Positions 10,376 through 20,728 are shown, counted from the stretch's first letter. The stretch: 64,000 nt of DNA from Mesorhizobium sp. B4-1-4 (GCF_006439395.2 NZ_CP083950.1:1426001-1490000), one strand, 5' to 3'. The notes: generated by a model from the letters alone, not told the origin. Translations and numbers: made by a program.

Positions 10376-10418
10376 AATCCTGTCGGCTGCGTTTGAAGAC
10401 GTAGCGCCGAACAAACGA

Positions 10419-10443
10419 AAGCCCGCAGCGCAACTGCGGGCTT
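10419..10443. terminator. Bidirectional intrinsic terminator
   Basis: AAGCCCGCAG (10419-10428) pairs perfectly with CTGCGGGCTT (10434-10443) around a 5-nt loop. On the minus strand the stem is followed by TTTCGTTTGT; on the plus strand by TTCATAT. It lies between the convergent DUF3008 and small basic secreted-protein genes and can serve both. Confidence 0.8.
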
Positions 10444-10472
10444 CATATCAGAGGCTGAAATTCCCGCCTAGA

Positions 10473-10670
10473 TTACCAACGGTGGCAGCGCCGCACTCTT
10501 TCGACGATCACCCGGCGGTGACCATGCCGCCACACCACCCTCTTTTTCACGATGACGCGGCAGACCTGTTTATGCCCGTGCCAGTGGCGGGCCATTGCCG
10601 GTTCCGGCGCCACCGCCATCGAACCTGCAAGTACCGCGGCGCCTGCCAGGGTAAGGAATAACTTCTTCAT
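10473..10670 (-). CDS. Small secreted basic protein, unknown function
   Basis: 65 aa from the ATG at 10670, supported by GAGAGGAG about 9 nt upstream on the minus strand. A Sec signal peptide (MKKLFLTLAGAAVLAGSMAV, cleavage after an A-M-A-like site near residue 30) precedes a mature part of about 35 residues that is extremely rich in His, Arg and Val, with two cysteines (HWHGHKQVCRVIVKKRVV, then VERVRRCHRW). A disulfide and metal or nucleic-acid contact are possible but unproven. Longer in-frame starts run into low-conservation sequence. Confidence 0.7.
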   Translation of the reverse strand: MKKLFLTLAGAAVLAGSMAVAPEPAMARHWHGHKQVCRVIVKKRVVWRHGHRRVIVERVRRCHRW

Positions 10671-10924
10671 AAGAATTGCGCTCCTCTCGCTCCAGTCCCT
10701 TCCTGGTGCCGTTGGCGCAACAACCTCCCGCCACATCCGGCACTGCATCAACGCGCGAAACGCTATATCGTTGTTTTGCCCGGCACCAGTCATAAGCTTG
10801 ACACCGGTTAAATCTCGGTTTAACCAGCCGCCAACGCCGGGCAGCGATGTCCGGTGTTTGTTTTGTATACGCAAGATCAGTTACCCCGGTTGTCTCTGGT
10901 CTTGTTTGAACTGACGTGTCCCGT

Positions 10925-11024
10925 GGGTTTTCCGCCGCGTTGCGTGGGAAAACCCTGTCAGGTCTCGAAAACGGAGGCCAGAGGAGGGCGCGTTTCCTTC
11001 ACCCGGACCATGAGGTGCCGGGTG
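10925..11024 (+). promoter_or_regulatory. Structured 5' leader of rpsD
   Basis: The 377-nt gap 10671-11047 holds no convincing gene. Its right part folds into two hairpins: GGGTTTTCC (10925-10933) with GGAAAACCC (10947-10955), and CACCCGG (11000-11006) with CCGGGTG (11018-11024). The second ends 23 nt before the rpsD start. Ribosomal protein S4 is a known translational autoregulator in other bacteria, so these are candidate control elements; that link is an inference. Confidence 0.4.
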
Positions 11025-11047
11025 TGTTGTTTTGAAAAGGGAATGCG

Positions 11048-11665
11048 ATGAGCAAGCGCGAATCCGCGAAATACAAGATCGACCGCCGTCTTGGCGAAAA
11101 TATCTGGGGCCGCCCGAAGTCCCCGGTCAACAAGCGTGAATACGGCCCCGGCCAGCATGGCCAGCGCCGCAAGGGCAAGCTTTCCGATTTCGGCCTGCAG
11201 CTGCGCGCCAAGCAGAAGCTGAAGGGTCACTATGGCGACGTTTCGGAAAAGCAGTTCCGCAAGGTCTACGAAGAGGCCGACCGCCGCAAGGGCGACACTT
11301 CGGAGAACCTGATCGGCCTGCTCGAGTCGCGTCTCGACGCGGTCGTCTACCGCGCCAAGTTCGTGCCGACCATTTTTGCCGCCCGTCAGTTCGTCAACCA
11401 TGGCCACATCAACGTCAACGGCAAGCGCGTCAACATCGGCTCGTATCGCTGCAAGCCGGGCGACGTCGTCGAAGTGCGCGAGAAGTCGAAGCAACTGGTG
11501 ATCGTTCTGGAATCGGTCGCACTCGCCGAGCGCGATGTGCCTGATTACATCGAGGTCGATCATAACAAGATGGTCGCGACCTTCGGGCGTATCCCGGGCC
11601 TGTCGGACGTTCCGTTCGCCGTCCAGATGGAGCCGAACCTGGTCGTCGAATTCTACTCGCGCTAA
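11048..11665 (+). CDS. rpsD: 30S ribosomal protein S4
   Basis: 205 aa, full length. S4 is a primary 16S rRNA binder that nucleates 30S assembly. The N-terminus [20 protein letters not shown] is the cysteine-free alphaproteobacterial form. The S4 RNA-binding domain (residues about 94-157) includes [12 protein letters not shown] and [17 protein letters not shown]. It is a stand-alone gene here, away from the ribosomal alpha operon, with a structured leader upstream and a strong terminator downstream. Confidence 0.97.
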   Translation: MSKRESAKYKIDRRLGENIWGRPKSPVNKREYGPGQHGQRRKGKLSDFGLQLRAKQKLKGHYGDVSEKQFRKVYEEADRRKGDTSENLIGLLESRLDAVVYRAKFVPTIFAARQFVNHGHINVNGKRVNIGSYRCKPGDVVEVREKSKQLVIVLESVALAERDVPDYIEVDHNKMVATFGRIPGLSDVPFAVQMEPNLVVEFYSR

Positions 11666-11690
11666 GCGAACATCTTTTGCCATACCATCG

Positions 11691-11718
11691 AAAGGCCGCC
11701 CCTCGAGGCGGCCTTTTT
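11691..11718 (+). terminator. rpsD terminator
   Basis: AAAGGCCGCC (11691-11700) pairs with GGCGGCCTTT (11707-11716) and runs directly into a T tract to 11718. It lies 26 nt after the rpsD stop. Confidence 0.9.
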
Positions 11719-11799
11719 GTTCGCGCATTCGCTTTGGCGTTTCGATTTTCCAACCGATGCGCTAATCCGGGCGAAAGTCACATCCGGGGCCGCCGCGCC

Positions 11800-12687
11800 A
11801 TGAACATGCAGCCAGACATCGAGACGCTTGAACCGATCGCCGAGGGCGGCTCCCATCCGTTGTTCGCCGATGTGCCGTCCTCGGTCGAATTCAACAAATT
11901 GCGCAAGCGGCTGCTGCGGCTGACCCGCCAGGCGATCGAGGATTTCTCGATGGTCAAGCCGGGCCAGCGCTGGCTGGTTGCACTGTCGGGCGGCAAGGAT
12001 TCCTACGGTCTGCTCGCAATGCTGCTCGATCTCAAATGGCGTGGCCTGCTGCCGGTCGAACTGCTGGCCTGCAATCTCGACCAGGGCCAGCCGAATTTTC
12101 CCAAGCACATCCTGCCCGATTATCTCGACGCCAACGGTATCGCGCACCGCATCGAATACCGGGACACCTATTCAGTCGTCACCGATAAGCTGCCGCAAGG
12201 CAGCACCTATTGCTCGCTCTGCTCGCGGCTGCGGCGCGGTCATCTCTACCGCATCGCACGCGAGGAGGGATGCTCGGCGCTGGTGCTCGGCCATCACCGA
12301 GAGGACATCCTCGAAACCTTCTTCATGAACCTGTTCCATGGCGGCCGGCTTGCCGCCATGCCGCCAAAACTGCTCAACGACGAAGGCGACGTCATGGTGC
12401 TGCGGCCGCTGAGCTATTGCGCCGAAGCAGATCTCGAGAAATTCGCAGCGGCGATGCGGTTTCCGATCATTCCCTGTGACCTCTGCGGCAGCCAGGAAGG
12501 CCTCCAGCGCAATGCCATGAAGGCGATGCTGGAGGATATAGAAAGACGCATGCCTGGGCGCAAGGACACGATGATCCGCGCGCTGTCCAACACCAGGCCG
12601 TCGCATCTCCTTGACAGGAACCTTTTCGATTTCGCCGCTCTGAACCAAACCCTCATCACAGGACAAGACGCTTCCGATGACATTTGA
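11800..12687 (+). CDS. ttcA: tRNA 2-thiocytidine(32) synthetase TtcA
   Basis: 295 aa. ATP-dependent thiolation of C32 in certain tRNAs, using a [4Fe-4S] cluster. The PP-loop SGGKDS lies near residue 64. The two cysteine pairs that hold the cluster are visible as CSLC (about 139-142) and CDLC (about 227-230), and [19 protein letters not shown] is the family signature. The chosen start [12 protein letters not shown] excludes 41 upstream codons that overlap the rpsD terminator. The next gene starts inside its last codons (11-nt overlap). Confidence 0.93.
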   Translation: MNMQPDIETLEPIAEGGSHPLFADVPSSVEFNKLRKRLLRLTRQAIEDFSMVKPGQRWLVALSGGKDSYGLLAMLLDLKWRGLLPVELLACNLDQGQPNFPKHILPDYLDANGIAHRIEYRDTYSVVTDKLPQGSTYCSLCSRLRRGHLYRIAREEGCSALVLGHHREDILETFFMNLFHGGRLAAMPPKLLNDEGDVMVLRPLSYCAEADLEKFAAAMRFPIIPCDLCGSQEGLQRNAMKAMLEDIERRMPGRKDTMIRALSNTRPSHLLDRNLFDFAALNQTLITGQDASDDI

Positions 12688-13504
12688 TGATAACGCGATC
12701 GACTGGCTGGCCAGCTTGCTGGCCGAGGCGGCCGACATCGAAATCATGCCCCGCTTTCGCCGGCTGGGCGACGGCGACATCAGACAGAAGACCTCGGCAG
12801 CCGATCTGGTGACGGAAGCGGACGTGAATGCGGAGCGGCTCATCACGGCCCGGCTGCGCAGCCATTACCCCTCCGCCATGGTTGTCGGCGAGGAAGCCTG
12901 TTCCGACAATCCGGCGCTGCTTGATGGTCTGGGAGAAGCCGACCTGGCTTTCGTCATCGACCCGGTCGACGGCACGTTCAACTTCGCATCCGGCGTGCCG
13001 CTGTTCGGCGTGATGCTTGGCGTCGTCGTCAAGGGCGAGACGGTCGCCGGCATCATCCACGATCCCGTCGGCAAGGACTGGCTGATCGGCGCCAGGGGCT
13101 CCGGCAGCCACATCCGCCACGCACACGGCGCGCTGGAGAAAGTGCGGGTTGCCGCGCCCGCGCCGATTTCACAGATGACAGGCGCGGTCTCCTGGCAGTA
13201 CATGGCGGAGCCCGAGCGCACGCGGCTGGCCTGCAACCAGACCAACACGCTGTCGCAATTCAACTATCGCTGCGCCGCGCATGAATACCGCTTGCTGGCA
13301 AGCGGCCATGGCCATTTCGTCGTCTTCAACAAGCTGATGCCCTGGGATCATCTCGCCGGCGTGCTGATCCACGCAGAAGCCGGTGGCCATGCCGCGCGCT
13401 TCGACGGCAGTGCCTATCTGCCGGCGCATGTCGGCGGCGGCCTGCTGGTAGCGCCGGACAAGGAAAGCTGGCAGGAGCTGCGCCGCGAGCTCTGGGCGGA
13501 GTAG
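12677..13504 (+). CDS. Inositol monophosphatase family protein
   Basis: 275 aa. Members of this Mg/Li-sensitive phosphatase fold dephosphorylate inositol phosphate, histidinol phosphate, fructose bisphosphate or PAP. Metal ligands are visible in VGEEA (Glu), DPVDGTFNF (the two Asp of the D-P-x-D-G-T motif) and [15 protein letters not shown] (C-terminal Asp). The specificity cannot be read from sequence. It overlaps ttcA by 11 nt and is presumably co-expressed with it. Confidence 0.9.
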   Translation: MTFDDNAIDWLASLLAEAADIEIMPRFRRLGDGDIRQKTSAADLVTEADVNAERLITARLRSHYPSAMVVGEEACSDNPALLDGLGEADLAFVIDPVDGTFNFASGVPLFGVMLGVVVKGETVAGIIHDPVGKDWLIGARGSGSHIRHAHGALEKVRVAAPAPISQMTGAVSWQYMAEPERTRLACNQTNTLSQFNYRCAAHEYRLLASGHGHFVVFNKLMPWDHLAGVLIHAEAGGHAARFDGSAYLPAHVGGGLLVAPDKESWQELRRELWAE

Positions 13505-13567
13505 GATCGAGCGGGTTGTGCGACCGCAAGATTGATGCAATCTCATCCAATCGAGAGGGTTCCGTAA

Positions 13568-13972
13568 ATGAAGTCTCGGTCCACGATTGCAGCAGCCCTC
13601 GCCATCACCTTGGTTGTTGGCTCGAACCAGGCGAGAGCGCAGGAGCGCCCATGCCGCAGCCCCTCTCCTGTCGATACGATAAAGGAGATGTCCGCCGCGA
13701 TCTTCGCTTGTTGGCAGCCGCCGCCTGGAACAGCAGGCATGTCCCTGACGTTGCGGTTTTCGCTTCGCCGAAACGGTACGCTGCTTGGCAAACCTCGCGC
13801 CACCTATTCCAAGCTGGGAAGCGACGACGCGCTCAGCCGTGCCTTCGTCGCTTCCATTCTCGAGGCTCTCGACAAGGCCTTGCCATTGCCCGTTTCAGAC
13901 AGCATGGGCGGGGCAATCGCAGGCCGCATGCTTGCCCCTCGCTTCACGGCGGCCCTTGTAGGCTCATCCTGA
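13568..13972 (+). CDS. Exported TolA/TonB-C-like domain protein
   Basis: 134 aa. A signal peptide (MKSRSTIAAALAITLVVGSN, cleavage after ARA near residue 24) leads to a small domain with a FACWQPPPGTAG motif and LTLRFSLRRNGTLLGKP. The C-W...P-G and G-x-L-x-G-x-P pattern resembles the TolA/TonB C-terminal domain, here without any membrane anchor or repeat spacer. It is likely periplasmic, role unknown. GAGAGGG upstream serves as ribosome binding site. It converges with the MFS gene; the 71-nt gap shows no clear terminator. Confidence 0.65.
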   Translation: MKSRSTIAAALAITLVVGSNQARAQERPCRSPSPVDTIKEMSAAIFACWQPPPGTAGMSLTLRFSLRRNGTLLGKPRATYSKLGSDDALSRAFVASILEALDKALPLPVSDSMGGAIAGRMLAPRFTAALVGSS

Positions 13973-14043
13973 TGCACCTCGCTCGAGAGCGTGTCGCCCA
14001 GAGCGTGCCGTGGTTGGGACAACGACACGCGCAAAACGACAAT

Positions 14044-15312
14044 TCAGTGCAGGTCGGTGACGTGCCCTGAAACGGGCGGGTTGTGCGGCTGGAACATCTT
14101 GCCGCGCTCGGCAAGAAGAATCATCAACAGTGCCGCGACCGAGACGCTGCAGAAGCCGGCGGCAAGCGGCGTCACCGTTCCGTTGAAAGCCTGGCCGATC
14201 AGCGTGCCGAGAATGCCGCCGAGAAAAGTCTGCATGAAACCCAGGATTGACGACGCCGTGCCGGCCAATTGACCGAGCGGCTCCATGGCCAGCGCGTTGA
14301 AATTGGCGCCAAGCGCACCGAACGGAAGCATGGCGCCGGCAAAGAAGGTGATGAACAGCCAAAGCGGCATCTTCGTTTCCAGCGAAACGACCAGCCACGC
14401 CAGGCTGATGACCAGAAACAGCAGCAGCGCGCTCTGCGATAGTCGGCGCATGCCGATCCGACCGACGAGACGCGAGTTAAGGTAGTTGGAGAAGGCGAGC
14501 ACGCCGGCGACCCCGGCGAAGATCACCGGGAACATTTCGCCGACGTTGAAGATGTTGACGTAGATCTGCTGCGCCGAGGCGATGAAGCCGAACATGGCGC
14601 CGAAAATGAAAGTGCTGGCAAAGGCGTAGCAGAGCGCGATGCGGTTGGTGAGTACGATGCGGAAGCCGCCGAGGATGGAGGAGGCCGTCAGTGGCCGGCG
14701 ATATTCGGGATGCAGCGTCTCGGGCAGACGCAGCAGCGACCATGCCGAGACGATCAGGGCACCGATAGCCATGGTGACGAAGATCCAATGCCAGGTCGCG
14801 AATAGCATGATGAACTGACCGATGCCGGGAGCAATGACCGGTATCGCCATGAACACCATGAAGATCAGCGACATCACTTCGGCCATGCGGCGGCCATCGA
14901 ATGTGTCGCGTACGATCGAGACCGCGATGACGCGCGTCGCCGCCGCGCCAATACCCTGCACGGCGCGGCAAAGCAGAAGGGTTTCAAAACTTGGTGCAAT
15001 GGCGGCCGCGGCGGCCGCCGCCACGTAGATGATCAGGCCGGCGACGAGTGGCGAGCGGCGTCCGTAACGGTCCGAGATCGGGCCGAAGAAGAGCTGGCCG
15101 CCGCCAAAGCCCAGAATATAGGCGGTGACGACATATTGCCGGTGGTTTTCATTCTCGACGCCGAGCGAGGCGCCGATCTGCTGCAGCGCCGGCAGCATGA
15201 TGTCGATGGCCAGTGAATTGAGCGCCATCAGCGCCGCGCACAGCGCAATGAACTCCCAGCGCGGGATGGGCAAAATGGTTGCCCGTTGCGGCGCTATCGA
15301 TTGCTGGTCCAC
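14044..15312 (-). CDS. MFS drug-resistance transporter, Bcr/CflA type
   Basis: 422 aa with about 12 hydrophobic helices. The early loop GQLFFGPISDRYGRRSPLVA is the MFS motif A in the DHA1 Bcr/CflA form, and AVQGIGAAATRVIAVSIVRD is the motif around helix 4-5 in this subfamily. It should be a proton-driven efflux pump; substrate unknown. The start codon is GTG at 15312 (MDQQSIAPQ). A terminator at 15340-15357 separates it from grxD, so it has its own promoter in a space of under 30 nt or depends on read-through. Confidence 0.87.
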   Translation of the reverse strand: MDQQSIAPQRATILPIPRWEFIALCAALMALNSLAIDIMLPALQQIGASLGVENENHRQYVVTAYILGFGGGQLFFGPISDRYGRRSPLVAGLIIYVAAAAAAAIAPSFETLLLCRAVQGIGAAATRVIAVSIVRDTFDGRRMAEVMSLIFMVFMAIPVIAPGIGQFIMLFATWHWIFVTMAIGALIVSAWSLLRLPETLHPEYRRPLTASSILGGFRIVLTNRIALCYAFASTFIFGAMFGFIASAQQIYVNIFNVGEMFPVIFAGVAGVLAFSNYLNSRLVGRIGMRRLSQSALLLFLVISLAWLVVSLETKMPLWLFITFFAGAMLPFGALGANFNALAMEPLGQLAGTASSILGFMQTFLGGILGTLIGQAFNGTVTPLAAGFCSVSVAALLMILLAERGKMFQPHNPPVSGHVTDLH

Positions 15313-15339
15313 GGCAAGTCCGATCTCTCAAACGAAAAC

Positions 15340-15357
15340 GCGCCGGCGGGCCGGCGC
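15340..15357 (-). terminator. Terminator after grxD (minus strand)
   Basis: GCGCCGG and CCGGCGC form a GC-rich stem (15340-15357). Read on the minus strand it is followed by GTTTTCGTTTGAG. It closes the purL-bolA-grxD direction before the MFS gene. Confidence 0.75.
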
Positions 15358-15471
15358 ATTGGCTCGTCTTGGTCCCGACGTTAGGGATATATGGCGTCAG
15401 GACGAAAAAATTGCTGAGGTGGGGCAGCCCCGGTGCTCAGCGCAGTCGTTACGACATGCCCGAAACCGAAA

Positions 15472-15807
15472 TCAGGCGGCGCCTTTGACGCTGACGCCCT
15501 TTTCGACCAGGAAGTCCTGCAACTCGCCGGCCTGGAACATCTCGCGCACAATGTCGCAACCGCCGACGAACTCGCCCTTGACGTAGAGCTGAGGGATGGT
15601 CGGCCAGTTGGAATAATCCTTGATGCCCTGGCGCAGTTCGGCTGAGTCCAGCACGTTCACGCCTTTATAGTCGGCGCCGATATAGTCGAGGATCTGCACG
15701 ACCTGACCGGAGAATCCGCACTGCGGAAAACCGGGGGTGCCCTTCATGAAAAGGACGACGTCGTTGCCCTTCACTTCATTGTCGATGTAGTCGTTGATAC
15801 CGCTCAT
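15472..15807 (-). CDS. grxD: Monothiol glutaredoxin (Grx4/GrxD type)
   Basis: 111 aa from the ATG at 15807, preceded by AAAGGATTTTCT. The CGFS active site lies in [17 protein letters not shown], with the [19 protein letters not shown] glutathione-binding region behind it. CGFS glutaredoxins carry a [2Fe-2S] cluster bridged by glutathione, alone or with BolA. bolA is the next upstream gene on the same strand, which matches the known physical partnership. The longer in-frame start lies in the bolA region and lacks conservation. Confidence 0.95.
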   Translation of the reverse strand: MSGINDYIDNEVKGNDVVLFMKGTPGFPQCGFSGQVVQILDYIGADYKGVNVLDSAELRQGIKDYSNWPTIPQLYVKGEFVGGCDIVREMFQAGELQDFLVEKGVSVKGAA

Positions 15808-15961
15808 AGAAAATCCTTTCCCGCCTGTGGGAGTCAGGCTCGAAACATGTCCTTCAAATAAACCCATAGGGTGCCCGAAACAAGACTTTAGCCATGCCAC
15901 GGCCGAAATGGCGCAAAGGATGGGCCGTTTTGGGCCAAGCGGGGGTCGAGTTGGCTGGTCC

Positions 15962-16195
15962 TCAGTCGGGAACGCTGGTCTGCAGCGCAAGGGCGTGCAG
16001 CACGCCGCCCATATTGCCCTTCAGCGCGTCATAGACCATCTGGTGCTGCTGGACGCGGCTCTTGCCGCGAAAGCTCTCGGCCACGACTTCGGCCGCGTAA
16101 TGGTCGCCATCGCCGGCGAGGTCTCGGATCGTCACGCGGGCGTCCGGAATGCCGTCCTTGATCAGTTTTTCGATGTCGCGGGCGTCCATTGCCAT
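15962..16195 (-). CDS. bolA: BolA-family protein
   Basis: 77 aa, a complete BolA domain beginning [19 protein letters not shown] and containing the conserved [19 protein letters not shown] helix with its histidine, which ligates the shared [2Fe-2S] cluster in Grx-BolA heterodimers. The C-terminus [11 protein letters not shown] is the usual family ending. The 154-nt gap to grxD could hold a separate grxD promoter. Confidence 0.93.
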   Translation of the reverse strand: MAMDARDIEKLIKDGIPDARVTIRDLAGDGDHYAAEVVAESFRGKSRVQQHQMVYDALKGNMGGVLHALALQTSVPD

Positions 16196-16317
16196 TGCAG
16201 AATTTCCTGTTTCGGGCGGGCGGCGGCGTGCCGCTAGTGCGATGAGAGTCGGGGTAAACCTAAAGCCTTTCCAGCCGGGATTGAAGCCGTTCCGTCCACC
16301 ATCGGAGCGATTGTCGG

Positions 16318-16842
16318 CTACAAGGCATTCTCATCATGATGGATCGCATCGTCCGCGGTTTCGTCTTCGCGCATCGAGAAGGCGCGGCCAAGGCTGAAGA
16401 CCAGCACATAGAGTGGAAGATTGACCGCCAAATTGGCGATTGGCAGGTAGCTGGTCATCCGCCAGGCGGGCGAAAAGAACGGTTGGCCGTAGCCATCGCA
16501 GACAAGCGAAGAGCCATATTCCCACAATGCCCCCAGCACCGCCGCGACGGCGAAAAGCTTGATGCAGATGACGACCCGACCTGTTCGCGTGTTGTCTGGC
16601 AGAAGCCGGGTCCAAAGCAGCAGGCAGATGATCGGAACCGCGTAGAGGAGGTTCTGCAGCACCAGCATCGGAAGCGCGCCATTGTCCGCGGCGAGGAACT
16701 CGGCGCGCGTTTCCAGCCTCGGACAAACCTCGCTCGAGGTCGTCGACAGCAGGAAGAAGACGAACGGTCCGAGGAACCAGAAGAAGAACAGCGACGGCCA
16801 GAAGACGACTGCGAGCAGCGCCCGGGCGGCCAGTCTCGTCAA
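16318..16842 (-). CDS. Four-helix membrane protein, unknown function
   Basis: 174 aa with about four hydrophobic segments: near 8-32 ([19 protein letters not shown]), 60-80, 90-110 and 133-155. A loop containing two cysteines ([18 protein letters not shown]) probably faces the periplasm. No domain recognised. It starts with TTG overlapping the purL stop (TTGA), so translation is probably coupled to purL. No obvious purine or iron-sulfur link is visible. Confidence 0.6.
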   Translation of the reverse strand: MTRLAARALLAVVFWPSLFFFWFLGPFVFFLLSTTSSEVCPRLETRAEFLAADNGALPMLVLQNLLYAVPIICLLLWTRLLPDNTRTGRVVICIKLFAVAAVLGALWEYGSSLVCDGYGQPFFSPAWRMTSYLPIANLAVNLPLYVLVFSLGRAFSMREDETADDAIHHDENAL

Positions 16843-19070
16843 CTGGCCTGGTCCATGAAGCGCGGGAACCAGCCTTCATGCGCGGTGGTCAAGTCGTTGA
16901 CCGGGATCGCCCTGGCATCGCCGAGCTTCAGTGTCGTGCCACCGGTAGAGCCGATCCAAGGCGCGAAGATGCCGAGTTCGCCCTGCTGCTTGCGGATGGC
17001 GTCCCATTCGTCGCCATGTGGATCGATCGACAGCGTCAAGAGATAGCGGCCCTGATCCTCGCCGAACCAGACCGGTATCGGATCGGTGCCGACCAGTCCG
17101 GGAACGGTCGCACCGATGCCCGACGCCATCGCCATTTCCGCCAGCGCCACGGCAATGCCGCCATCGGAAACGTCGTGGGCCGCGGTGACAATGCCGGATG
17201 CGATCAGCGAACGCACATGGTCGCCGACGCGCTTCTCGTGCTCAAGGTCGACCGGCGGCGGCGGGCCGTCGGTGCGGCCATGGATGTCTCTGAAATAGAC
17301 GGACTGGCCAAGATGCGTGCCCCAGGAAGCGGGAGCACCGACCAGCAGGATCATCTGGCCCTCGGCCGCGAAGCCAATCCGCACCATCTTAGACCAGTCG
17401 GCGATCAGTCCGACGCCGCCGATGGTCGGCGTCGGCAGGATGCCTTGGCCGTTGGTCTCGTTGTAGAGCGAGACATTGCCCGACACGATCGGGAAACCAA
17501 GCGCGCGGCAGGCATCGCCGATGCCTTTCACCGCGCCGACCAGCTGGCCCATGATCTCGGGCCGTTCCGGGTTGCCGAAATTGAGGTTGTCGGTGGCGGC
17601 CAGCGGCAACGCGCCGGTGGCGGTCAGGTTGCGCCAGCATTCGGCCACGGCCTGCTTGCCGCCCTCGTACGGGTCGGCTTCGCAATAGCGCGGCGTCACG
17701 TCGGAGGAAAAAGCGAGCGCCTTGGTGGCATGGCCCTCGACGCGCACCACGCCGGCATCGCCGCCGGGAAGCTGCAGCGAATTGCCCTGGATCAGCGTGT
17801 CGTATTGCTCCCAGACCCAGCGACGCGACGAAAGATCCGGTCCGCCAAGCAGTTTCAGCAGTGCATCGGCGACATCGGCCTGCGGAATATCGTTGGCGGC
17901 AAGCGGCGCCGGCCTCTTGGGTTCGATCCAGGGGCGGTCGTATTCGGGCGCCTTGTCGCCGAGATCCTTGATCGGCAGGTCGGCGACCTGATCCCCCTGA
18001 TGCAACACACGGAAACGCAGATCGTCGGTGGTCTTGCCGACAATGGCGAAGTCGAGGCCCCATTTGTGGAAGATCGCCTCGGCTTCCTTTTCCTTTTCGG
18101 GACGTAGCACCATCAGCATGCGCTCCTGGCTTTCTGACAGCATCATCTCGTAGGCGCTCATGCGCTCTTCGCGCACCGGCACCTTGTCGAGGTCGAGCTC
18201 GATGCCAAGGTCGCCCTTGGCACCCATCTCGACCGCCGAACAGGTAAGCCCTGCGGCACCCATGTCCTGGATGGCGATGACGGCGCCGGAGGCCATCAGC
18301 TCGAGGCAGGCCTCCAGCAGGCATTTTTCGGTGAAGGGGTCGCCGACCTGCACGGTCGGGCGCTTCTCGTCGATCTTGTCGTCGAATTCCGCCGAGGCCA
18401 TGGTGGCGCCGCCGACGCCGTCGCGGCCGGTCTTGGCGCCGAGATAGACAACCGGCAGGCCGACGCCCTTGGCTTCCGACAGGAAGATGGCGTTGGTCTT
18501 GGCAAGGCCGGCCGCGAAGGCGTTGACCAGGATGTTGCCGTTGTAGCGGGCATCGAAATTGACCTCGCCGCCGACCGTCGGCACGCCAAAGGAGTTGCCA
18601 TAGCCACCGACGCCGGAAACCACGCCGGCGACGAGATGCCTGGTCTTGGCGTGGTCGGGAGCGCCGAACCGCAACGCATTCATCGCCGCGATCGGCCGCG
18701 CCCCCATGGTAAAGACGTCGCGCAGGATGCCGCCGACGCCGGTCGCGGCTCCCTGGTAGGGCTCGATGAAAGACGGGTGGTTATGGCTTTCCATCTTGAA
18801 GACGACGCAGTCGCCGTCGCCGATGTCGACCACGCCGGCATTCTCGCCCGGTCCCTGGATGACCTGCGGCCCGGTGGTGGGCAGCGTGCGCAGCCATTTC
18901 TTGGAAGATTTGTAGGAGCAGTGCTCGTTCCACATCGCCGAGAAGATGCCGAGTTCGGTGAAGCTCGGCTCGCGCCCGACGAGATCGAGAATGCGCTGGT
19001 ACTCATCGGGCTTCAGCCCATGCGCGGCAATGAGTTCTGGGGTGATCGGCACGGAATTGGAAATGGTCAT
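16839..19070 (-). CDS. purL: Phosphoribosylformylglycinamidine synthase subunit PurL
   Basis: 743 aa, the small PurL that needs PurQ and PurS. It converts FGAR to FGAM with ATP and ammonia channelled from PurQ. Visible are [15 protein letters not shown] near the N-terminus, [20 protein letters not shown], and the [11 protein letters not shown] and [17 protein letters not shown] segments of the two AIRS-like halves. The start [19 protein letters not shown] excludes about 90 unconserved upstream codons. purQ and purS lie on the same strand but 3.7-6.5 kb away, separated by unrelated genes. Confidence 0.97.
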   Translation of the reverse strand: MTISNSVPITPELIAAHGLKPDEYQRILDLVGREPSFTELGIFSAMWNEHCSYKSSKKWLRTLPTTGPQVIQGPGENAGVVDIGDGDCVVFKMESHNHPSFIEPYQGAATGVGGILRDVFTMGARPIAAMNALRFGAPDHAKTRHLVAGVVSGVGGYGNSFGVPTVGGEVNFDARYNGNILVNAFAAGLAKTNAIFLSEAKGVGLPVVYLGAKTGRDGVGGATMASAEFDDKIDEKRPTVQVGDPFTEKCLLEACLELMASGAVIAIQDMGAAGLTCSAVEMGAKGDLGIELDLDKVPVREERMSAYEMMLSESQERMLMVLRPEKEKEAEAIFHKWGLDFAIVGKTTDDLRFRVLHQGDQVADLPIKDLGDKAPEYDRPWIEPKRPAPLAANDIPQADVADALLKLLGGPDLSSRRWVWEQYDTLIQGNSLQLPGGDAGVVRVEGHATKALAFSSDVTPRYCEADPYEGGKQAVAECWRNLTATGALPLAATDNLNFGNPERPEIMGQLVGAVKGIGDACRALGFPIVSGNVSLYNETNGQGILPTPTIGGVGLIADWSKMVRIGFAAEGQMILLVGAPASWGTHLGQSVYFRDIHGRTDGPPPPVDLEHEKRVGDHVRSLIASGIVTAAHDVSDGGIAVALAEMAMASGIGATVPGLVGTDPIPVWFGEDQGRYLLTLSIDPHGDEWDAIRKQQGELGIFAPWIGSTGGTTLKLGDARAIPVNDLTTAHEGWFPRFMDQAS

Positions 19071-19221
19071 GGGCGGCGATGTATGTCCATGGAGCTTGGA
19101 TTTTGAGTCCCCTCTTATCGCAAGCTTTGTGGCCGATACACCCGTCGATTGGCGAAAACGCACGAAAACCCGACAAAGCCACAGGGCAGCCTGATGGCTG
19201 GCTTCCGAAGCGCTTTGCGGT

Positions 19222-20634
19222 TCAGGAGAAGCTGTCGTAGCCCGCGCGGCCCTCATCGAGGAGGCGCCTGATGACCGCAACGCCGTCGGCGACGTCTCCA
19301 CGACGTCTCGGCTGCGAAACACCGAAACGGACGCCATGAAAGACCTGTTCCGAGCGGCCGGCCTTGAACTCGTCCTCGTCGTCGATCAGCACGCCGTGTT
19401 CCAGGCAGGCGTTCTTGAAGGTGCCGGAAAGCCAGGGGTCGGGCAGGGTGAGCCAGACAAAGGGCACCTTGTCATGTGACTTGAACGCGAAGCCGGCCAA
19501 GGTTTCGCGAACGATCGCGATGCGGGCGCTGATTTCGGCGATGCTGCGCTTGCGGATATCGCTGGCCTGTCCCGAAAGCACCAGACGGGCATTCACCTCC
19601 GCCAGCAGGAACGGCATGCCGCCGGTCATCATCTTGTGGGCGACGCGGATACGGTGGCGATAGGCGGGCGGGCAGGCGAGCCAGCCACCGCGCATGCCGG
19701 CCGCCACCGATTTCGACAGGCCGCCGGCAACGATGGTGCGTTCGGGGGCGAATTCGGCCAGCAGCGGTGTCGGATCGTCGGTCAGATTGCCGTAAAGGTC
19801 ATCCTCGATCATGACGACATTGTAGTCGCGTGCAACCCGCGCCATCGCCTCGCGGCGCGCGGCCGACAGTGTCGCCAGTGTCGGATTCTGCGCGGTCGGC
19901 ATCAGGAAGATCATCCTGGGATGCTTTTGTGTGCAGACGCGCTCGAAATCGTCGGGGTCGATGCCTTGGTCATCCGATGCCACCAGCGCGGTGCGCCGGC
20001 CGATCAGCCCAGCACTGCGGGATATCTGAGAATAGGTGAGGTGTTCGAAGGCGACATAGTCGCCAGGCGTTGTCAGCGCAGCGATCGCGCCCATCACCGC
20101 GGCATGGGTGCCGAGCGTCGGAACGATGGCGTCGGCGGCTGGTCGAAAGGAATTGCGCGACAGCCAGCGGACGCCGGCTTCGTACCAGCGGTCCGGAAAA
20201 TCGCGCATATAGCTCGAAATTTCGTGCGGATGATCCTGTGCGGTGCGCGACAGCACATCGGCAACATCAGCGCCCTGGCCGATATCGGGTGCCGCGGTGC
20301 TGTCGAAACGCAGCTTGTCCTTGGGCGCATCGACATAGCGCGTGCCTTCCACGCTGACGTCGGGGGCCTCCGGCTTCAGGCCGTCGGGACGCTGACCGAG
20401 CACATAGGTTCCTCGCCCCACTTCGCCACTCACCAGCCCGCGCTCGCGCAGCAATTGGTAGGCCCGGCCGACCGTGCCGACGGTGGTGCCGATGTCATAG
20501 GCGAGGTCGCGCTGCGGCGGCAGTTTCGCGCCGGCATCGATCACGCCCCGGTCGATATCTGACTCAATGCTGTCAGCAAGGCGCTGATAAAGAGGACCGG
20601 AACCGGCAGTGAGGTCTGGAAGCCAACTTGTCAT
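19222..20634 (-). CDS. MocR-family (GntR-aminotransferase) transcription regulator
   Basis: 470 aa. An N-terminal GntR winged helix (residues about 10-78: [35 protein letters not shown]) is joined to a fold-type I aminotransferase domain with [13 protein letters not shown] and the presumed PLP lysine in [18 protein letters not shown]. MocR proteins use PLP as effector ligand. The ATG at 20634 sits inside an inverted repeat (20628-20642), and three TTGT direct repeats at 17-nt spacing cover the promoter region, consistent with autoregulation. The divergent DUF1127 gene is a likely target. Confidence 0.9.
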   Translation of the reverse strand: MTSWLPDLTAGSGPLYQRLADSIESDIDRGVIDAGAKLPPQRDLAYDIGTTVGTVGRAYQLLRERGLVSGEVGRGTYVLGQRPDGLKPEAPDVSVEGTRYVDAPKDKLRFDSTAAPDIGQGADVADVLSRTAQDHPHEISSYMRDFPDRWYEAGVRWLSRNSFRPAADAIVPTLGTHAAVMGAIAALTTPGDYVAFEHLTYSQISRSAGLIGRRTALVASDDQGIDPDDFERVCTQKHPRMIFLMPTAQNPTLATLSAARREAMARVARDYNVVMIEDDLYGNLTDDPTPLLAEFAPERTIVAGGLSKSVAAGMRGGWLACPPAYRHRIRVAHKMMTGGMPFLLAEVNARLVLSGQASDIRKRSIAEISARIAIVRETLAGFAFKSHDKVPFVWLTLPDPWLSGTFKNACLEHGVLIDDEDEFKAGRSEQVFHGVRFGVSQPRRRGDVADGVAVIRRLLDEGRAGYDSFS

Positions 20635-20678
20635 GGTGACAATTTTGTATATTGCACCGCATTGTGAGTCAATACATA
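20628..20678. promoter_or_regulatory. Candidate MocR operator and promoter region
   Basis: Three consecutive 17-nt units start with TTGT at 20628, 20645 and 20662. The first contains a perfect inverted repeat TTGTCA-TGG-TGACAA centred on the regulator's start codon. On the minus strand TTGACT (20672-20667) and TATACA (20651-20646) form a possible -35/-10 pair with a short 15-nt spacer. The operator role is inferred from position and from the known direct-repeat preference of MocR proteins. Confidence 0.45.
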
Positions 20679-20728
20679 TCGAAAAGCGTGCCCGAGAGGG
20701 GTACAATCGAGAAGTCTGGTTGATAAAA

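Noticed and set aside
10671..11047. Possible N-terminal extension or small genes before rpsD
   Set aside because: Translations are short and unconserved; the segment is better explained as upstream region and leader.
16196..16317. Possible tRNA or riboswitch between bolA and the membrane gene
   Set aside because: No cloverleaf or conserved aptamer pattern was found by eye in 122 nt.
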